Assembly: GCF_006335125.1 (NCBI RefSeq)
Contig: NZ_VDMO01000002.1
Span: forward strand, 124,001 to 188,000
Source of the DNA: Deinococcus radiopugnans ATCC 19172
Lineage (GTDB): Bacteria > Deinococcota > Deinococci > Deinococcales > Deinococcaceae
DNA length: 64,000 nt
Direction: 5' to 3'
Each line of letters opens with the position of its first letter. Position 1 is the first letter of the stretch. Position numbers and translations under genes: made by a program. The notes beneath the pieces are model-generated. The model did no database searches, was not told the origin of the DNA, and saw only the letters and a program-made list of their open reading frames with translations. This document shows, piece after piece, positions 1 to 10,367 of this stretch.

Positions 1-70
1 CCGTTTGCTCGTGCAGATTGTCGGGGCGGGGCGGGCCATCAGGCGCAGGGGTGGCGGGAACATCAGACAT
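1..70 (-). CDS. 5' end of a gene leaving the left edge (unknown product)
   Basis: An ATG on the minus strand at position 70 opens a reading frame that stays open to the window edge (23 codons, beginning MSDVPATPAPDG and continuing DNLHEQT). A TATACT box lies exactly 7 nt upstream of this ATG, the arrangement of a leaderless Deinococcus gene, so the start is well supported although only the N-terminus is visible. It is divergent from the MBL-fold gene. The product cannot be recognised from 23 Pro-rich residues. Confidence 0.55.
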   Translation of the reverse strand, partial: MSDVPATPAPDGPPRPDNLHEQT

Positions 71-77
71 GGGGGCG

Positions 78-83
78 AGTATA
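78..83 (-). promoter_or_regulatory. Leaderless -10 box for the left-edge gene
   Basis: The minus strand reads TATACT, followed by 7 nt and then ATG at position 70. This spacing puts the transcription start at or next to the start codon. Confidence 0.5.
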
Positions 84-105
84 GCCGCCGCCGCGTCAGC
101 CACAG

Positions 106-147
106 GGTTTGTGGCCCCGCCTTCAGCTCTCCTCTCGGCCACAAACC
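106..147. promoter_or_regulatory. 11-bp perfect inverted repeat upstream of the MBL-fold gene
   Basis: GGTTTGTGGCC (106-116) and GGCCACAAACC (137-147) are exact reverse complements separated by 20 nt. The right arm touches a CATACT box (147-152) that sits 6 nt before the ATG at 159. The placement suits an operator or a hairpin affecting the MBL-fold gene. No regulator is known. Confidence 0.4.
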
Positions 148-158
148 ATACTTGCCGC

Positions 159-908
159 ATGCGACTCAACGATGACCTGCTGGTGCTGGAACTGGGCACC
201 GACTTCGGCACTGGCCCCACCCTGCTGCACCCGGTGCTGATCCTGGACGCGCAGGCCGGGCACACCCTGGTGGATACCGGCGTTCCCGGCATGGAGGGGG
301 CAATCGAGGCGGCGCTGGCCGAGGTGGGCGCCACGCTGAAGGACGTCCGCCAGGTGATCGTGACGCACCACGATCTGGATCACATCGGCAGTCTGGAGGC
401 CATCGTGAAGACCAGTGGCGCGCAGGTGTGGGCTTCCGAGCGCGAGACCCCCTTCATTCAGGGCGAGGAATGGCCCCAGAAGATGCCGCCGCAGGAACGG
501 GTGGCGGCCCTGCTGGCCGATCCACAGACCCCGCCCCACGTCCGCGCCCGCCTGAGCCTGCCGCGCGTGGCCGTCAGAGTAGACCGCACCCTGCACGAGG
601 GTGAACGGCTGCCGCTGGCCGGGGGCGTGCGCGTGATCCTGACACCGGGCCACACCCCCGGCCACCTGAGCCTGTACCTGGAAGGCACGGGCACGTTGAT
701 TACTGGCGACGCGCTGGTTTCAGAGGGTGGACAGCTTCAGCCCCCCAGGGCGCAGCTCACGCCGGAGATGGCTGCGGCGGGCCAGTCGGTGAACAAGATG
801 GCCGAACTGGACGTGCAGACTGCCGTGACCTACCACGGCGGCGTGGTGCAGGACGATGCGAACGGGCAACTGAGGCGGGTGGCGGAGGGCATGACCACGG
901 CGGGCTGA
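159..908 (+). CDS. MBL-fold metallo-hydrolase
   Basis: A 249-residue metallo-beta-lactamase-fold hydrolase. The metal-binding motif THHDLDHIG (about residues 68-76), the later GHTPGH motif, the aspartate in LITGDAL and the histidine in TYHGG are all present, so a dinuclear zinc or iron active site looks intact. The family includes lactonases, glyoxalase II and flavodiiron-type enzymes; the substrate cannot be told. The ATG at 159 was chosen over an upstream in-frame start because the domain begins there and a CATACT box lies 6 nt upstream. The gene is convergent with the Gfh1-like gene, with a shared hairpin between them. Confidence 0.85.
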   Translation: MRLNDDLLVLELGTDFGTGPTLLHPVLILDAQAGHTLVDTGVPGMEGAIEAALAEVGATLKDVRQVIVTHHDLDHIGSLEAIVKTSGAQVWASERETPFIQGEEWPQKMPPQERVAALLADPQTPPHVRARLSLPRVAVRVDRTLHEGERLPLAGGVRVILTPGHTPGHLSLYLEGTGTLITGDALVSEGGQLQPPRAQLTPEMAAAGQSVNKMAELDVQTAVTYHGGVVQDDANGQLRRVAEGMTTAG

Positions 909-917
909 AGGCCAAAG

Positions 918-959
918 GCCACAGGCAGAGGACGCGCGACTCAGCCCTCTGCCTGTGGC
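918..959. terminator. Bidirectional hairpin between convergent genes
   Basis: A perfect 14-bp stem, GCCACAGGCAGAGG (918-931) with CCTCTGCCTGTGGC (946-959), lies between the end of the MBL-fold gene and the end of the Gfh1-like gene. There is no long U-tract, so termination is inferred from position and stem strength. Confidence 0.5.
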
Positions 960-971
960 TGGCCGCCCGCC

Positions 972-1460
972 TCAGTACTCGATGCTCTTGACCTTGTATT
1001 TCATCTGCTTGCCGTTGTCCAGGTTGACCACGAAGGCCTCGCCCTTCTTGCGGCCCATCAGTTCCTTGCCCACCGGGCTGTCCTCGCTGACGCGCGGCAG
1101 GCTGCCCCCGGTGACGGCTGCCTCGGGGGCGCTGACCACCATGACCTTCGTTTCCTTCTTGGTGGTCTCGTTGCTCAGAACCACGATGGCCCCGAGTTCC
1201 ACCCGGCCGTCGTTCTCGTGTTCCTCGATGATGGTGGCCAGGCCCAGGGTGTCTTCCAGCTCGTCGATCCGGGCCTCGATGTTCATCTTCTCGCGCTTGG
1301 CGTCCTCCAGGCCCGTGTCCTCGGTGTCGGAACTGGTCTCCATCTGCTCCTGCAGGATGCGGGTGGCCTCCGCCAGCCGGGCCTGCTCCTGACCGAGGGC
1401 GCGCTGCAGCCGCTCGTAGCCTTCGCGGGTCAATCTGACTGTCTTGGTTGCTTGCGTCAT
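972..1460 (-). CDS. gfh1: Gfh1-like transcription factor (GreA/GreB superfamily)
   Basis: A 162-residue two-domain secondary-channel factor: an N-terminal coiled coil (about residues 8-78) and a C-terminal FKBP-like domain (about 85-160). GreA normally carries a D-L-S-E-N-A-E loop at the coiled-coil tip to stimulate RNA cleavage. Here the tip reads [13 protein letters not shown] (residues 43-55), with several acidic residues, as in Thermus Gfh1, a factor that enters the RNA polymerase secondary channel and inhibits rather than rescues. The ATG at 1460 follows GGAGG by 7 nt, and the in-frame sequence upstream is not GreA-like. Assignment to Gfh rather than GreA rests on the tip sequence recalled for Thermus Gfh1. 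Confidence 0.8.
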   Translation of the reverse strand: MTQATKTVRLTREGYERLQRALGQEQARLAEATRILQEQMETSSDTEDTGLEDAKREKMNIEARIDELEDTLGLATIIEEHENDGRVELGAIVVLSNETTKKETKVMVVSAPEAAVTGGSLPRVSEDSPVGKELMGRKKGEAFVVNLDNGKQMKYKVKSIEY

Positions 1461-1571
1461 TGTGGGTCCTCCGTTACGCCGCCGGCCTTGACCGGCGGGA
1501 CTGGAATAAATCGGCGAATGTGAGAAGTAGCGCGCATTGTGGCACACCCCCCACGAAGTGGCAATCCATTT

Positions 1572-2708
1572 TCATGCGGTCAGGCGAACGGACGGAGCCT
1601 GCCGGGTCACGCGCAGGGTGCCCCAGACCACCGCCACCAGCATGGCGGCCAGCGCCGCAAGCGCCAGGGGAATGGCACCCTGGCCGAATTTCGCCGCCAG
1701 CACGCCCAGCACGTACGGGGCCACAATCCCGCCCACGCTGCCGGAGGTCAGCAGAAACGGCACCCAGCGCGCGGGCAGGCTGCGGGTGGTCCACACCAGC
1801 GTCGTGCCGAACACCGGCCCCAGCGCCAGCCCGGCCAGGATGTACGCGAAGGGGGCCAACGCCGCCTGCGTGGCCGCCAACCCACACCCCACCGTGAGCG
1901 CCGCGCAGGCCAGCACCAGCCGCTCCGGCCGCACCCGCGCCCCGAACAGCCCGGTCAGCACGCGGGCCACCGTCATGCCGCCCCAGTACCCGGCGACGAT
2001 CACGGCGAACGAAGCGTAGCCCAGGCTTTGCAGGTGGCGGCCCGCCCACGCGCCGAAGCCGACTTCCAGACCCACGTAGCACGCCAGCAGCGCCAGGAAG
2101 AACCCCACCTGCACCCCGGCCCGGCCCGGCGAGGGCGGCAGCACCTGTTCGCGCATGGCCGGAAAGCCCCAGACCCGCGCGCTCAGCAGGGTCAGGCCGC
2201 ACAGGGCCGCCACCGTCAGGAAGGGCAGTGCCAGGTTGCCGCCTGCCCCGGCCACCAGCAGCGGCGACAGGATGCTGCCCAGCCCGAACACCGCGTTGAC
2301 CAGATTCACCGCCCGCGTGCCGATGCTGGCATAGGCCGCGTTCAGGCCGCCGCTGACCCCGCCCAGCCCGAAGCCGCCCAGCAGCGCCCCGGCAATCGCC
2401 AGCGGCCAGCTGGGGGCCAGCGCCACCAGCGTGACGCCCAGCGCCAGGGTCAGCAGCGCCGCCACCACCACCCGGCGCAGGCTGAAGCGGATCAGGAGAA
2501 TGCCCACCAGCGGCGGGGCCAGCGCCGAGCCCACAAAATGCGCGCTGGCGATCAGGCCCACCCCGGCGGTGGAGACCCCGTAGCGGTCCTGAAACAGCGT
2601 GAACGCGGGGCCGTACATCGCCTGGATGACGCCCAGCGTGAAGAACGCCGCCGTGCCGGCTGCCAGCAGGGTCAGCGTCAGCGGCGGAGGCGGGTGGTGG
2701 GCAGTCAT
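1572..2708 (-). CDS. MFS transporter
   Basis: A 378-residue hydrophobic protein with about 12 predicted membrane helices and a short polar N-terminus (MTAHHPPPP), consistent with a compact major facilitator superfamily member. Helix 1 ([20 protein letters not shown]) and a [19 protein letters not shown] segment followed by basic RFSLRRV match the helix 2/3 loop region of MFS sugar or drug exporters. The substrate is not recognisable. It lies downstream of the secreted protein gene on the same strand with a 61-nt gap, so co-transcription is possible. Confidence 0.75.
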   Translation of the reverse strand: MTAHHPPPPLTLTLLAAGTAAFFTLGVIQAMYGPAFTLFQDRYGVSTAGVGLIASAHFVGSALAPPLVGILLIRFSLRRVVVAALLTLALGVTLVALAPSWPLAIAGALLGGFGLGGVSGGLNAAYASIGTRAVNLVNAVFGLGSILSPLLVAGAGGNLALPFLTVAALCGLTLLSARVWGFPAMREQVLPPSPGRAGVQVGFFLALLACYVGLEVGFGAWAGRHLQSLGYASFAVIVAGYWGGMTVARVLTGLFGARVRPERLVLACAALTVGCGLAATQAALAPFAYILAGLALGPVFGTTLVWTTRSLPARWVPFLLTSGSVGGIVAPYVLGVLAAKFGQGAIPLALAALAAMLVAVVWGTLRVTRQAPSVRLTA

Positions 2709-2769
2709 GGGCGGGTCACGGGGCCATCACGGGGGAGAAGGTAGCACGCCCTCTCCTGCCTTTCGCCGC

Positions 2770-3834
2770 CTATTTGGGCAGTGCCACCAGACTGACCAAC
2801 CAGTGGCCGTCCTGGCCCCCCGGCCCCCACTGATAGCCGACGCTGGGGCCGAGCATGCTGGGCAGTGCGGAGCTGCGCAGCAGGACATCGCCGAGCAGGG
2901 TGGTCCTGTCGCCGGCCCAGTTGCGGGCCACCCGGCTGCGCAGCGCCCCCACCCGCAGCGCCGTGTCGGGGCCAGCCAGCCGGTATGTTGCCGCGAAGTT
3001 GCTCTCCTGCACCCGGCCCAGCCCGAAGCCCCCGATGGGCACCCTCCCCGCCACGCCGCGTTCCAGATGCGACGCTTCCAGCAGCAGCCCTGGCAGGGGC
3101 GAATAGTTGGCGCTGAGGCTGAGATCGAAGCTGGCCTGGGCGTCCATCTGCAGGGGGAAGGTGTACAGGCGCCCGGTCAGTCCCACCGCCGTGTTCAGCT
3201 TGCCGAAGGAGCGCGGGGCGAAGCCGCTGACTTCCGAGTAACCGTAGGGGGCACCGACGCCCGCTTCGGCGGCCAGCCCCACCGCATTCAGCAGCCGGAA
3301 TCGCCCATCGTTCCCGCTGTGGGTGTAGCCGAAGGCAAAACGCGACAGCGCCCCCTTGCCCTGCACCAAGCCGTTCCACTGGAAGCCCGACGGCAGGCTC
3401 TGGTTCATCTCGGCTTTGGGCACGCCGCCGAAGACGCCCACCAGGACGTTCAGATTGCCCAGCTGGCTGCCCACGCCGTAGTCCAGCCCCGTGGGCGTCT
3501 TGACCAGGGTCACGCGCAGGTCAGCCGTGACTGGTACCGGCAGAAAGCGGGCGCCGTAGCCGTCCGTATTGGAGGCCAGCACCTCGACGCGGTCAAAACG
3601 GCTGAAGTAGCCGGAGGGGAATTTCAGACCGAACAGCGAACTGTCGCTTGACGTGGCCTGCGCCCCAGCGGTTGACCCGGCCGCCAGGCTCAGCAGGCAG
3701 GCAGAGAGCAGCTTGGGGCGAAAGCGCAACCGCCGGGCAGCGGAAGTTCGGGAGATGGAACGGCGAAAGCTCACGCCTCCATCTTGCCGAATCTTTCTGT
3801 CCACTGCATGACAGCCCGTGCGTGTCCAGCGCAA
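2770..3834 (-). CDS. Secreted beta-rich protein, possible outer-membrane barrel
   Basis: Up to 354 residues. A signal peptide is visible (RFRPKLLSACLLSLAAGSTAGAQA, here about residues 37-60), followed by a mature part rich in Gly and alternating polar/hydrophobic stretches ending in strands such as HWLVSLVALPK, which resembles a beta-barrel surface protein. No named family was recognised. The start is uncertain: the frame opens at a TTG (3834), and alternative GTG codons lie at 3804 and 3774, the latter only 1 nt after GGAGG; all keep the signal peptide. It lies between mutS2 (upstream, same strand) and the MFS gene. Confidence 0.6.
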   Translation of the reverse strand: MRWTRTGCHAVDRKIRQDGGVSFRRSISRTSAARRLRFRPKLLSACLLSLAAGSTAGAQATSSDSSLFGLKFPSGYFSRFDRVEVLASNTDGYGARFLPVPVTADLRVTLVKTPTGLDYGVGSQLGNLNVLVGVFGGVPKAEMNQSLPSGFQWNGLVQGKGALSRFAFGYTHSGNDGRFRLLNAVGLAAEAGVGAPYGYSEVSGFAPRSFGKLNTAVGLTGRLYTFPLQMDAQASFDLSLSANYSPLPGLLLEASHLERGVAGRVPIGGFGLGRVQESNFAATYRLAGPDTALRVGALRSRVARNWAGDRTTLLGDVLLRSSALPSMLGPSVGYQWGPGGQDGHWLVSLVALPK

Positions 3835-3851
3835 AACCTCACAGCCGAAGC

Positions 3852-6158
<2,307 letters not shown>

Positions 6159-6231
6159 CTTAGAAGGGAGCATAACAATGCCAGGACTTATAAATCGTGC
6201 GCCTTGTGGCTTAGGCGGGCAGATCACGCTT

Positions 6232-6237
6232 TAAGAT
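6232..6237 (+). promoter_or_regulatory. Leaderless -10 box for the DIP1984-family gene
   Basis: TAAGAT lies exactly 6 nt before the ATG at 6244. A TATAAG-like box for mutS2 lies on the opposite strand in the same intergenic region, so the two promoters are divergent. Confidence 0.5.
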
Positions 6238-6243
6238 GCCGTC

Positions 6244-6702
6244 ATGAAACTGGCCGAAGCCCTGATCGAGCGCGCCGACCTGCAAAAGCGCGCCGCCCAG
6301 CTTGAAGAACGCATCGTCAGAAACATGCTGGTTCAGGAGAGGGAAAAACCCAGCGAAGACCCGCAACAACTGCTCAGGGAATTCATGGAAGTCACGGACG
6401 CACTGGAGGTGCTGATCCCCCGCATCCACCGCGCCAACCTGAGCGCCACGCTGCCCGACGGCATGAGCCTGACCGCCGCCCTGACCCGCCGCGACATACT
6501 GGATCTGCGCCTGCAAGTGCTGCGCCGCGCCGCCGCCACCGCCTCCGAGCGCCAGACCCGCTACAGCAACAGCGAGGTCCGCATCCTGTCCGTGATCCCC
6601 GCCCGCGACCTGCAAAAGCAGGTGGACGCGCTGGCAAAAGTGCGGCGGGAACTGGAAACGCAGATTCAGCAACTCAACTGGTTGACCGAACTGCCTGTCT
6701 AG
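6244..6702 (+). CDS. DIP1984-family protein
   Basis: A 152-residue, largely alpha-helical and highly charged protein beginning MKLAEALIERADLQKR. The sequence pattern (KLAEAL.ERADLQ, INR-like R..NLSATLPDG, RRD.L.LR...RRAAATAS) matches the DIP1984 family, whose function is unknown. Two long helices and no signal peptide or membrane segment suggest a cytoplasmic coiled-coil protein. It is a single gene with its own leaderless-type promoter. Confidence 0.75.
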   Translation: MKLAEALIERADLQKRAAQLEERIVRNMLVQEREKPSEDPQQLLREFMEVTDALEVLIPRIHRANLSATLPDGMSLTAALTRRDILDLRLQVLRRAAATASERQTRYSNSEVRILSVIPARDLQKQVDALAKVRRELETQIQQLNWLTELPV

Positions 6703-6900
6703 GCGCACAGTAGGGGCGGGGCCGCGTCCGTGCGGGCGGAAACCTACCTCGCAGCGGGGATAAGGCTGCACCACTCGCTTCGGCGAGCCAGGGACGCCGG
6801 GGCGGCGTCAACCCTCTCACCGGGCACGCCCAGCACCCTGCACCGCTGACACCGCACGTTTCACCCTTCACTTCCACGGCTTCGACGCGCGCCGCGCCCC

Positions 6901-6937
6901 CACCACACGCCACTTCTTCGGAGGTGGCGCTGTGGTG
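6901..6937. terminator. Long hairpin before the end of the redox operon
   Basis: CACCACACGCCAC (6901-6913) pairs with GTGGCG and TGTGGTG (6924-6937) with a single bulged C. It lies between the DIP1984-family gene (+) and the end of the Rieske reductase gene (-). On the plus strand it is followed by a T-rich stretch. The rest of the 6703-6944 spacer shows no gene. Confidence 0.45.
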
Positions 6938-6944
6938 TTCAGGT

Positions 6945-8492
6945 TTATTTCAGCCGCTCTGCCAGACTGAATTCCCCCGCTCTAACTTCCCCCGCCCCCG
7001 GCGCACGCCCCAACAGCAGCAACTCCTCAAATGCGGCGAGGTCTTTGTCCATGCCCATGCCGCTGGCGGCGACGGCCTGCCCGTCCTTGAAGGCAAACTC
7101 GATAAACTTCAGCTCGTCCGGGTTGCCCCAGAGGTGGGTGTCGTCCAGATTCTCGGCGTGCCCCACGTAGCGCAGGCTCTTGCCGTACTGCTGGGTCCAG
7201 AAGAACGGCACACGTCTGTTCATCGGCTCCAGATCGGAAGATTTGAGAATGCTCTGCGCGGCGGTCATGCCCTCCTGCAAGGCCACGCGCCAGTGTTCCA
7301 CGCGCATCTCGCCCAGCACGGTGAGAGACAGGGCGATGTCGCCCACCGCGTAGACCTTCGGCGCGGCCCGCAGTTCGGCGTCCACGGGCACGGCACCCTT
7401 CTCGTTGGCGAGGGCTGAGAGCAAATCGGAATTGGGTTTCACGCCGATGCCCAGCAAGACCAGATCCGCCTTGACGCTCTCTCCGCTTTTCAGGCGCACA
7501 GCCTCCGCCTTAGCCGAACCCTCGATGGCCGTCACTTCGGCATCCAGATGGAACTTGACGCCGTTGTCCTCGTGCAGTTTGCGGATGGCCCGCCCCACTT
7601 TCGGCGTCAGGGCGCGGCTCAGAACTTCAGCGTCCTGGCCGATCACCGTGACCGACGCGGCTCCTTCCACCAAGCTGGACGCCGCTTCCAGGCCGATAAA
7701 GCTGGAGCCGATGATGACGATGTGCTTGCCCTGCGCCGCATCCCTCAATGCCTGAGCGTCGCGGAAGGAGCGCAGCGGGTACTGGCCGTCCAGCTCCGCG
7801 CCGGGGACCTTCAGGGTGTGGGGCGTGGCCCCGGTGGCGACGATCACCGCGTCAAACCCGAGGGAATCACTGCCGTCCAGATGCACCGCGCGGGTGTCCC
7901 GATCCAGTTTCGTGACCTTCACGCCCTCACGCAGATCAATCTTGTTTTCCTGCGCCCAGTCGGCCCCGCCCAGCGGCAGTTTGTCGGCGGGTTTCTTGCC
8001 ACTCAGGTACGCCTTGCTCAGCGCCGTGCGGTCATACGGGGCGCGGTTCTCGGCGGTCAGCATGGTGATTTTGCCTTCGTAGCCGCCGTCCCGCAGCGTC
8101 TGGGCCGCCATAAAACCGGACGCGCCGCCGCCGATGATGACGGTGTGGTGATCCTGATGGCTGGGGGCTGGCCTCTCTGGGGGAACCACATCGTCCAGAT
8201 CGACACTCAGCCCGTCGCCGTCGCGCTGCACACGGTACTGTTTCAAGCCCTCCAACGCAGGCGGCTCGATCAGGGAGCCGTCGCCCGCATGGAATGTCGC
8301 GTGGTGCCACGGGCAGACGATGCGGGAGCCGCAGCGCACGCCGTCGCCCAGGTTGGCCCCGGCGTGAGGGCATATGGCATCGAAGGCATGGAAGTCGTCG
8401 CCGTCGCGGGTCACGAGAACTTTGCGCTCGCCCACCTCGAAGGTGTGCATGCCACCGTCGGTCACGTCACTGGCCTTGAAATTCAGGGTCAT
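6945..8492 (-). CDS. Rieske-domain FAD/NAD(P)-dependent reductase
   Basis: A 515-residue fusion. The N-terminal Rieske domain (about residues 1-105) holds CPHAG and CPWHHATF, the Cys/His ligands of a 2Fe-2S cluster. A pyridine-nucleotide-disulphide oxidoreductase domain follows, with FAD-binding IIGGGASGFMAAQTL, the NAD-binding IIGSSFIGLEAASSL and the AVGDIA motif near the end. The architecture is that of AIF-like/AIFL ferredoxin reductases, which move electrons between NAD(P)H and a ferredoxin or a partner oxidase. It is the last gene of the five-gene operon and its start overlaps the hydrolase stop by 4 nt, so it may serve the upstream dehydrogenases; that role is inferred. Confidence 0.88.
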   Translation of the reverse strand: MTLNFKASDVTDGGMHTFEVGERKVLVTRDGDDFHAFDAICPHAGANLGDGVRCGSRIVCPWHHATFHAGDGSLIEPPALEGLKQYRVQRDGDGLSVDLDDVVPPERPAPSHQDHHTVIIGGGASGFMAAQTLRDGGYEGKITMLTAENRAPYDRTALSKAYLSGKKPADKLPLGGADWAQENKIDLREGVKVTKLDRDTRAVHLDGSDSLGFDAVIVATGATPHTLKVPGAELDGQYPLRSFRDAQALRDAAQGKHIVIIGSSFIGLEAASSLVEGAASVTVIGQDAEVLSRALTPKVGRAIRKLHEDNGVKFHLDAEVTAIEGSAKAEAVRLKSGESVKADLVLLGIGVKPNSDLLSALANEKGAVPVDAELRAAPKVYAVGDIALSLTVLGEMRVEHWRVALQEGMTAAQSILKSSDLEPMNRRVPFFWTQQYGKSLRYVGHAENLDDTHLWGNPDELKFIEFAFKDGQAVAASGMGMDKDLAAFEELLLLGRAPGAGEVRAGEFSLAERLK

Positions 8493-9196
8493 GGTGTCTC
8501 CTTTGCCGCCAGCAGCCTCAGCACCGCCTGCGGGTCTTCCAGCGGAATCAGGTGGCCGCTGCCGTGGATGGGCACCGCCCTGGCCCCCGGCAGCCGCGCC
8601 AGCACTTCCGAACGGATGGTGTCGGGCGAGATGGCCGGATCATCTTCTGAATACAGGACGGTGATGGGCAACTTCAGGCCGCCCAGTTCGCCGGAAATGT
8701 CCTCGCGGCTGCCCACGTCCGTCCAGGCGTTCCAGGCGTCGTGGCTGGCGCGCAGGCCGTCAGCGATCAGTTGCCCGAAGTCCCGTTCGGGGATGGACTG
8801 ATGGGTGATGTCGTGGTACTGGGCGGTCAGGGCGTCGCGGTTCCCGTAGGCGGCGCGCAGCTTGGCCCGCCCTTCCGGTTCCATCGGTTCGGGCGTGGGG
8901 GGCGAGGGGGCGATCAGCAGCAGCTCGGACACGAGTTCAGGGTGTCGGGCGGCCAGCAGGAGGGCCACCTTCCCGCCCATCGAATGCGCCACCACACGGG
9001 ACGGCCCCGCACCCGCCCCACGCAGGGTTGCAGCCAATGCCTGCGCCATCTCCTCCACCGTCTGCCCGGCCCGGCCCGCCTCCGCCGCGTCCCCGAAACC
9101 AATCAGATCGACGGCCAGCGCATCCACCCCCTCCAGCACCCGCCGCCAGACGTGGCGCGAGGTGCCGAAACCGTGCACGAGAACCGTTGGCCTCAT
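8489..9196 (-). CDS. Alpha/beta-fold hydrolase
   Basis: A 235-residue hydrolase starting MRPTVLVHGFG, with the oxyanion HGFG motif, the nucleophile elbow AHSMGGKVAL (Ser about residue 79) and the C-terminal catalytic histidine in GSGHLIPLED. These are the features of a small esterase, lactonase or haloperoxidase-like enzyme; the substrate is unknown. The ATG at 9196 was chosen because it sits 1 nt after the upstream gene's stop codon and starts at the first domain strand. The stop overlaps the Rieske reductase start, indicating translational coupling. Confidence 0.85.
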   Translation of the reverse strand: MRPTVLVHGFGTSRHVWRRVLEGVDALAVDLIGFGDAAEAGRAGQTVEEMAQALAATLRGAGAGPSRVVAHSMGGKVALLLAARHPELVSELLLIAPSPPTPEPMEPEGRAKLRAAYGNRDALTAQYHDITHQSIPERDFGQLIADGLRASHDAWNAWTDVGSREDISGELGGLKLPITVLYSEDDPAISPDTIRSEVLARLPGARAVPIHGSGHLIPLEDPQAVLRLLAAKETP

Positions 9197-9197
9197 C

Positions 9198-10328
9198 CTA
9201 GGCCCGCTCGGCGAAGTCCTGACTGGGCGGTGAACCCCGGAAGGCATCCTTCTTCTCGATCTTCTCCAGCTTGATAGGCCGCCCTTCACGCGCCGACTGG
9301 TAGATGGCGGCCATCAGCCGCTGATCCTGCAAGCCCTCCTCGCCGGGGGTGAACGGCTCGCGGTCTTCCTCGATGCACGCCGAGAAATGGTCAATTTCCA
9401 GCGCGAACTGATCGGTTTCGGGCAGGCGGTGTTCGGTGATGGTCTCGGGGGTCTGAACCGTCAGGCGCAGATCGGTGTAATCGAAGGCCGGGTCAAGCGT
9501 CAGGCGGGCGTCCACGCCGAACACGTCCAGCGTGCGGGCGTGCGCCGCGCCGTAGGAGCAAGAGCAGTGCGCGATCACGCCGCTGGGGAAGGTCATCTGC
9601 CACGCCACGGTTTCCTCGACTTCCTCGAAGCGCTCGTCGCCGGGCGTGCTGAAGGTCTGGGCGTACACTGAAGACGGCTCCTCGGCCAGCAGGAAGCGGA
9701 TGGTGTTCAGGCAGTACAGCCCCACGTCCAGCAGCGAACCGCCGCCCGCCAGCCCGTCCCTCAGGCGCCACTGACCGTCATTCGGCTCCACCTGCACGTT
9801 GACCGAGTGAATCAGCTTGATCTGGCCCAGTTTGCCGTTCTGGATCAGATCGCGCGCCCGCCAGTGGTGCGGGGTGTACTGGCAGCGGTAGGCGGTCATC
9901 AGCTTGACCCTGTGCTCGGCGCAGACCCCCACCATCGCCTCGGCGTCCTCGGGATTGGCGGCCAGCGGTTTCTCGCACAGCACATGCTTGCCGATTCGCG
10001 CGGCCCGCTCGGTGTACTGACGATGCAGGCTGTTGGGCAGCACGATGTACACGGCGTGAACGTCGTCCCGCGACTGCAATTCCTCGAAACGGTCATAGTC
10101 GTAGGCATCCGCCTCGGTCAGGCCGTAAGCCAGAGCAGTGGCCACGGCTTTCTCGTGGTCATCGCTGACCACCGCCGCCAGCCTGGAGCGCTGGCCCACG
10201 GCGAAGGCGGGCAACAGTTCGTCGATGGTCAGCGTGCCGATGCCCAGCACAGCGTAGCCCACCTGTTCCGTTCTGGCCTCGGGCAGGGGCTGAAGGTCTT
10301 TGCGTTCGGCGGTGTTTGGTTTGGTCAT
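9198..10328 (-). CDS. Gfo/Idh/MocA-family oxidoreductase
   Basis: A 376-residue NAD(P)-dependent dehydrogenase. The Rossmann strand reads GYAVLGIGTLTIDELLPAF, followed by the family EKPLAANPEDA motif (the catalytic lysine of the EKP signature) and a C-terminal alpha/beta domain with GGGSLLDVGLYCLNTIR. These enzymes oxidise sugars, inositols or sugar acids. A GAGGAG lies 4 nt before the ATG at 10328. Its place between a GMC oxidoreductase and a hydrolase suggests a sugar or polyol oxidation route; the substrate cannot be inferred. Confidence 0.88.
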   Translation of the reverse strand: MTKPNTAERKDLQPLPEARTEQVGYAVLGIGTLTIDELLPAFAVGQRSRLAAVVSDDHEKAVATALAYGLTEADAYDYDRFEELQSRDDVHAVYIVLPNSLHRQYTERAARIGKHVLCEKPLAANPEDAEAMVGVCAEHRVKLMTAYRCQYTPHHWRARDLIQNGKLGQIKLIHSVNVQVEPNDGQWRLRDGLAGGGSLLDVGLYCLNTIRFLLAEEPSSVYAQTFSTPGDERFEEVEETVAWQMTFPSGVIAHCSCSYGAAHARTLDVFGVDARLTLDPAFDYTDLRLTVQTPETITEHRLPETDQFALEIDHFSACIEEDREPFTPGEEGLQDQRLMAAIYQSAREGRPIKLEKIEKKDAFRGSPPSQDFAERA

Positions 10329-10367
10329 GAGGCTCCTCGGGGGGTGTTAAGGGGAGGTGTCTTGGAG

